DNA of 5,592 bases from Candidatus Iainarchaeum sp. Lineage in GTDB: Archaea; Iainarchaeota; Iainarchaeia; Iainarchaeales; DTGL01. The notes beneath the pieces are model-generated. The model was not told the origin of the DNA and searched no databases. It saw nothing but the letters and a program-made list of their open reading frames with translations. Within the stretch, counting starts at the first letter, position 1. Each line of letters opens with the position of its first letter. The stretch spans positions 1 through 5,592 of the forward strand of contig JAFCFP010000058.1 of NCBI GenBank assembly GCA_017608575.1. Reading direction: 5' to 3'. Below are positions 4,561-5,592 of the stretch, one piece after another. The translations under genes and the position numbers were made by a program.

Positions 4561-5586
4561 ATAGATTTCTTCCACTACTTTTTGGGCTACTTCCGGCAAA
4601 TAACCTTGTTCCACTATTATTGAAAAAATTTCTTCCTTTGAATAGTTTTCTTTCTTTTTGGCCAACAGTTTAACCAGTTTCTTTACCTGCATTTCAGTAT
4701 ACCAGTCAAGAGTGTCAACCTTTTTTATTTCCTTTTTTTCAATGCTTTCGTTCACCATTTTTGATTTCAGCTTGCTGAAAAAACCAATTCTTTTTTCGCT
4801 TCCCTTTTCCACTGGTTGTTCTTGCAGTGCTTTCTCTGCCTTTTTTTCCTCTTTCCCTTGCAGTCCTGTTTCAGTTTTTTCCATTATGGTTTCTGTTTTC
4901 TTTTCTTTTTCTGCTGGCAAGGTTGTTTCCTTTTCTTTTTCTGTTGTTGTGGTTTTTTTCTCTTTTTCTGTTCCCAGTTGTTCTTCCTTTACTGCTTTTG
5001 GTTGTTCTGGTTTTTCTGGTTGGATTCCTGTTTTGTGTTTTTTCTTCCATGAAGTTGAATCTTCCAGTATTATGTCAAAAACCGGTTTTTTTTCAATCTT
5101 TTCACTTATTTTGCTTTCGGGTTTTTTTTCTGTTTTTTCTATTGCTTTTTCCTGTTTTTTTGCTGAAATTATTTGGATTAGTTTTTCTTCCGGTGCTTTT
5201 TCTTTTTTGCTTATTGGTTCAATGCTTTTGGGTTCCATTGGTGGAATTTTTATTTCCTTTGCTTTTTCCTCTTCTCTTTTTTTGATTCTTTCCTTTACAG
5301 CTTCCTTGAATGGTTTTTCTTTTATGAGTTTTGCTGGAGAGGGTAGTTTTAGTTCTTCGAAGCGGCTTTTCTTTTTTCCTTTTTCTTTCGCTTCTTTCAT
5401 TTCTGAAACAATTTTTTTTGTTTTTTTCTGTATTCTTTGGTCAATTGTTGCAATTTCTTGTTCTTTTTCCAGCACTCTTTTTTTGAATTCTTCTTCTGAA
5501 ATGCGTCTCTTTAAATAGTCAATTTTTAGTTGTTTTAGTGTTGCTTTTGCTTTTGTTTTTTTACTTAATAGTTTTTCCAATTGCAT
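4555..5586 (-). CDS. Lys/Glu-rich, mostly disordered protein with short helical ends
   Basis: From the ATG at 5586 it is 343 residues. The frame stays open to the window edge upstream (Lys-Ala before Met), so the true start could lie further out. Residues 1-70 are helical and coiled-coil-like, with DYLKRRISEEEFKKR (23-37) resembling the short SHOCT-like helical hairpin. Residues about 75-265 are low complexity, dominated by K, E, P and T (EKEKKTTTTEKEKE and similar), and almost certainly disordered. Residues 268-277 (GFFSKLKSKM) are a short hydrophobic/basic patch. Residues 291-343 form a compact helical domain (LDWYTEMQVKKLVKLLAKKK, then EEIFSIIVEQGYLPEVAQKVVEEIY), which looks like a small protein-interaction module. 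No catalytic motif or membrane segment is seen. A tethering or scaffold role is a guess. It is convergent with the GNAT gene, overlapping by 6 nt. Confidence 0.8.
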   Translation of the reverse strand: MQLEKLLSKKTKAKATLKQLKIDYLKRRISEEEFKKRVLEKEQEIATIDQRIQKKTKKIVSEMKEAKEKGKKKSRFEELKLPSPAKLIKEKPFKEAVKERIKKREEEKAKEIKIPPMEPKSIEPISKKEKAPEEKLIQIISAKKQEKAIEKTEKKPESKISEKIEKKPVFDIILEDSTSWKKKHKTGIQPEKPEQPKAVKEEQLGTEKEKKTTTTEKEKETTLPAEKEKKTETIMEKTETGLQGKEEKKAEKALQEQPVEKGSEKRIGFFSKLKSKMVNESIEKKEIKKVDTLDWYTEMQVKKLVKLLAKKKENYSKEEIFSIIVEQGYLPEVAQKVVEEIYS

Positions 5587-5592
5587 TGCTTT

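Noticed and set aside
4658..5518. Long plus-strand frame of 286 codons opposite the K/E-rich gene, with shorter ones at 4816-5052 and 4827-5285
   Set aside because: Its product is a run of F, S, L and V, as expected from the complement of Lys/Glu codons. It has no start context, and the minus-strand reading gives a sensible charged protein with folded ends.

Overview
The window looks archaeal. It holds an intron-containing tRNA-Trp gene with a bulge-helix-bulge (BHB) splicing motif, no encoded CCA end, archaeal TATA-box-like promoters including one that appears leaderless, short T-run terminators, and tightly packed small genes with 4-nt ATGA overlaps. The AT-rich, Lys-rich coding style and the Cys-rich lipoprotein tail suggest a small-genome DPANN-type archaeon (something like Diapherotrites). 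That lineage placement is inference from style, not from a marker gene.

Layout. Positions 2-1222 (+) hold the 3' part of a gene for a large, probably extracytoplasmic protein with a helical middle and two beta-type modules. Positions 1303-1569 (+) are tRNA-Trp(CCA), interrupted by a 194-nt intron. Positions 1597-1770 (+) encode a 57-residue protein, followed by a hairpin/T-run terminator. Positions 1843-2763 (+) encode a lipoprotein with about five leucine-rich repeats and a six-cysteine C-terminal domain. Positions 2865-4560 (+) are a three-gene, translationally coupled operon: an all-helical protein with an HTH-like segment, a PIN-domain nuclease-like protein, and a GNAT acetyltransferase. 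Positions 4555-5586 (-) encode a Lys/Glu-rich, largely disordered protein that converges on the operon and shares a palindromic TCATGA at the stop codons.

The most interesting element is the tRNA-Trp intron. Its 3' part contains an 8-nt antisense match to the anticodon loop. This is followed at the exact N+5 distance by a CCGA D'-like box, a 4-bp hairpin and an ATGACGA C'-like box, which together form a textbook kink-turn. This predicts an intron-encoded box C/D-type guide for 2'-O-methylation of C34, comparable to the known Haloferax tRNA-Trp intron. A second antisense stretch matches the 3' splice junction, but it has no recognisable D box. The 5' part of the intron is expanded by a hairpin and a rod built of tandem GAGA-type hairpin units.

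The second point of interest is the HTH/PIN/GNAT operon. It resembles a toxin-antitoxin-like or RNA-acting module with an added acetyltransferase, but its function cannot be read from sequence alone.
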